The translations under genes were made by a program, and so were the position numbers. A stretch of 64,000 bases of DNA, from the NCBI GenBank assembly GCA_013112535.1, contig JABFGI010000008.1, forward strand, positions 62,001 through 126,000. Reading direction: 5' to 3'. This DNA comes from Pseudomonadota bacterium (GTDB taxonomy: Bacteria; Pseudomonadota; Gammaproteobacteria; Eutrophobiales; Eutrophobiaceae). The notes under the pieces are model-generated. The model was not told where the DNA came from. It saw only the letters and a program-made list of their open reading frames with translations, and searched no databases. Shown here in pieces: positions 63,862-64,000 of the stretch. The number at the start of each line of letters is the position of its first letter. Position 1 is the first letter of the stretch.

Positions 63862-64000
63862 ATGATATCGGAAAAAATTTTTCTTTATGCCGAGTATCAG
63901 GTTTCGGTACCATTTGAGAAAATTGATTGGGAACCAATCAATCAAGAAATGAAAAAATTTGATGGCATGAGATCAAAAACCTGGCTCAGTGGTCTCAATA
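63862..64000 (+). CDS. Partial protein, possible dimeric alpha/beta-barrel (ABM-type)
   Basis: ATG 63862 behind GGAG starts a frame running off the window edge (46 codons). The sequence MISEKIFLYAEYQVSVPFEK and GMRSKTWLSGLN resembles the start of small alpha/beta-barrel monooxygenase-like proteins of the YdhR type. Too short for a firm call. Confidence 0.5.
   Translation, partial: MISEKIFLYAEYQVSVPFEKIDWEPINQEMKKFDGMRSKTWLSGLN

Overview
The window is a stretch of gammaproteobacterial chromosome, AT-rich (GC around 40% by eye). The placement rests on the ssrA-smpB-ratA-ratB-bamE-fur neighbourhood, recN-nadK next to hrcA-grpE-dnaK-dnaJ, and icd beside aceK. The central block (about 38.5-50.2 kb) encodes most of a serine cycle: serine-glyoxylate aminotransferase, malyl-CoA lyase, both malate-CoA ligase subunits, hydroxypyruvate reductase, PEP carboxylase and a second class V aminotransferase. 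A cytochrome P460 lies nearby. This suggests an aerobic methylotroph or methanotroph, or a chemolithotroph that recycles C2 compounds. No methanol or methane oxidation gene is in the window, so this stays an inference.

Layout. 1-3.7 kb: a partial unknown gene, a small winged-helix-like protein, palindromic GGTTCA sites, a PAS-GAF-GGDEF diguanylate cyclase and a DUF2189 membrane protein. 3.9-9.4 kb: a mobile element integrated into the 3' end of the tmRNA gene, bounded by 26-bp direct repeats. It carries a tyrosine integrase, an Xis-like protein, a filamentous-phage-type replication protein with a hairpin-rich upstream region, and a three-gene operon (STAS-like/HATPase, DUF4325, two-TM membrane protein) that is the best candidate here for an undescribed system. 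9.4-25.9 kb: tmRNA, smpB, two tandem Ser/Thr kinase-HDOD-GAF proteins, an NSS transporter, ratA-ratB, bamE, fur, an RND pump, recN and nadK. 26-31.3 kb: the heat-shock operon with a CIRCE element before hrcA, a sigma-32-type promoter before dnaK, and a 264-bp nested inverted-repeat element between hrcA and grpE.

31.3-38.3 kb: two toxin-antitoxin pairs, REP-like sequences, an outer-membrane protein whose promoter spacer contains a run of nine C/G (probable phase variation), dapB, aceK and icd. 38.4-50.4 kb: metZ preceded by what looks like a SAM-II riboswitch, then the serine-cycle genes. 50.7-64 kb: an MgtE transporter, then many small membrane, secreted or zinc-ribbon proteins of unknown role, a cytochrome P460, a c-type cytochrome, an FHA protein, DUF484, a K+ channel with a C-terminal zinc ribbon, a glutamine amidotransferase-like protein, a periplasmic LSm-like protein, an AlkB-type dioxygenase and a tandemly duplicated coiled-coil protein frameshifted at an A7 tract.

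Functional links. Glyoxylate is aminated by SgaA with serine as donor. Hydroxypyruvate is reduced by HprA, PEP is carboxylated by Ppc, malate is activated by MtkAB, and malyl-CoA is split by Mcl to acetyl-CoA and glyoxylate. AceK can inactivate Icd by phosphorylation and so control isocitrate flux beside this C2 pathway. ssrA and smpB are neighbours and supply trans-translation.
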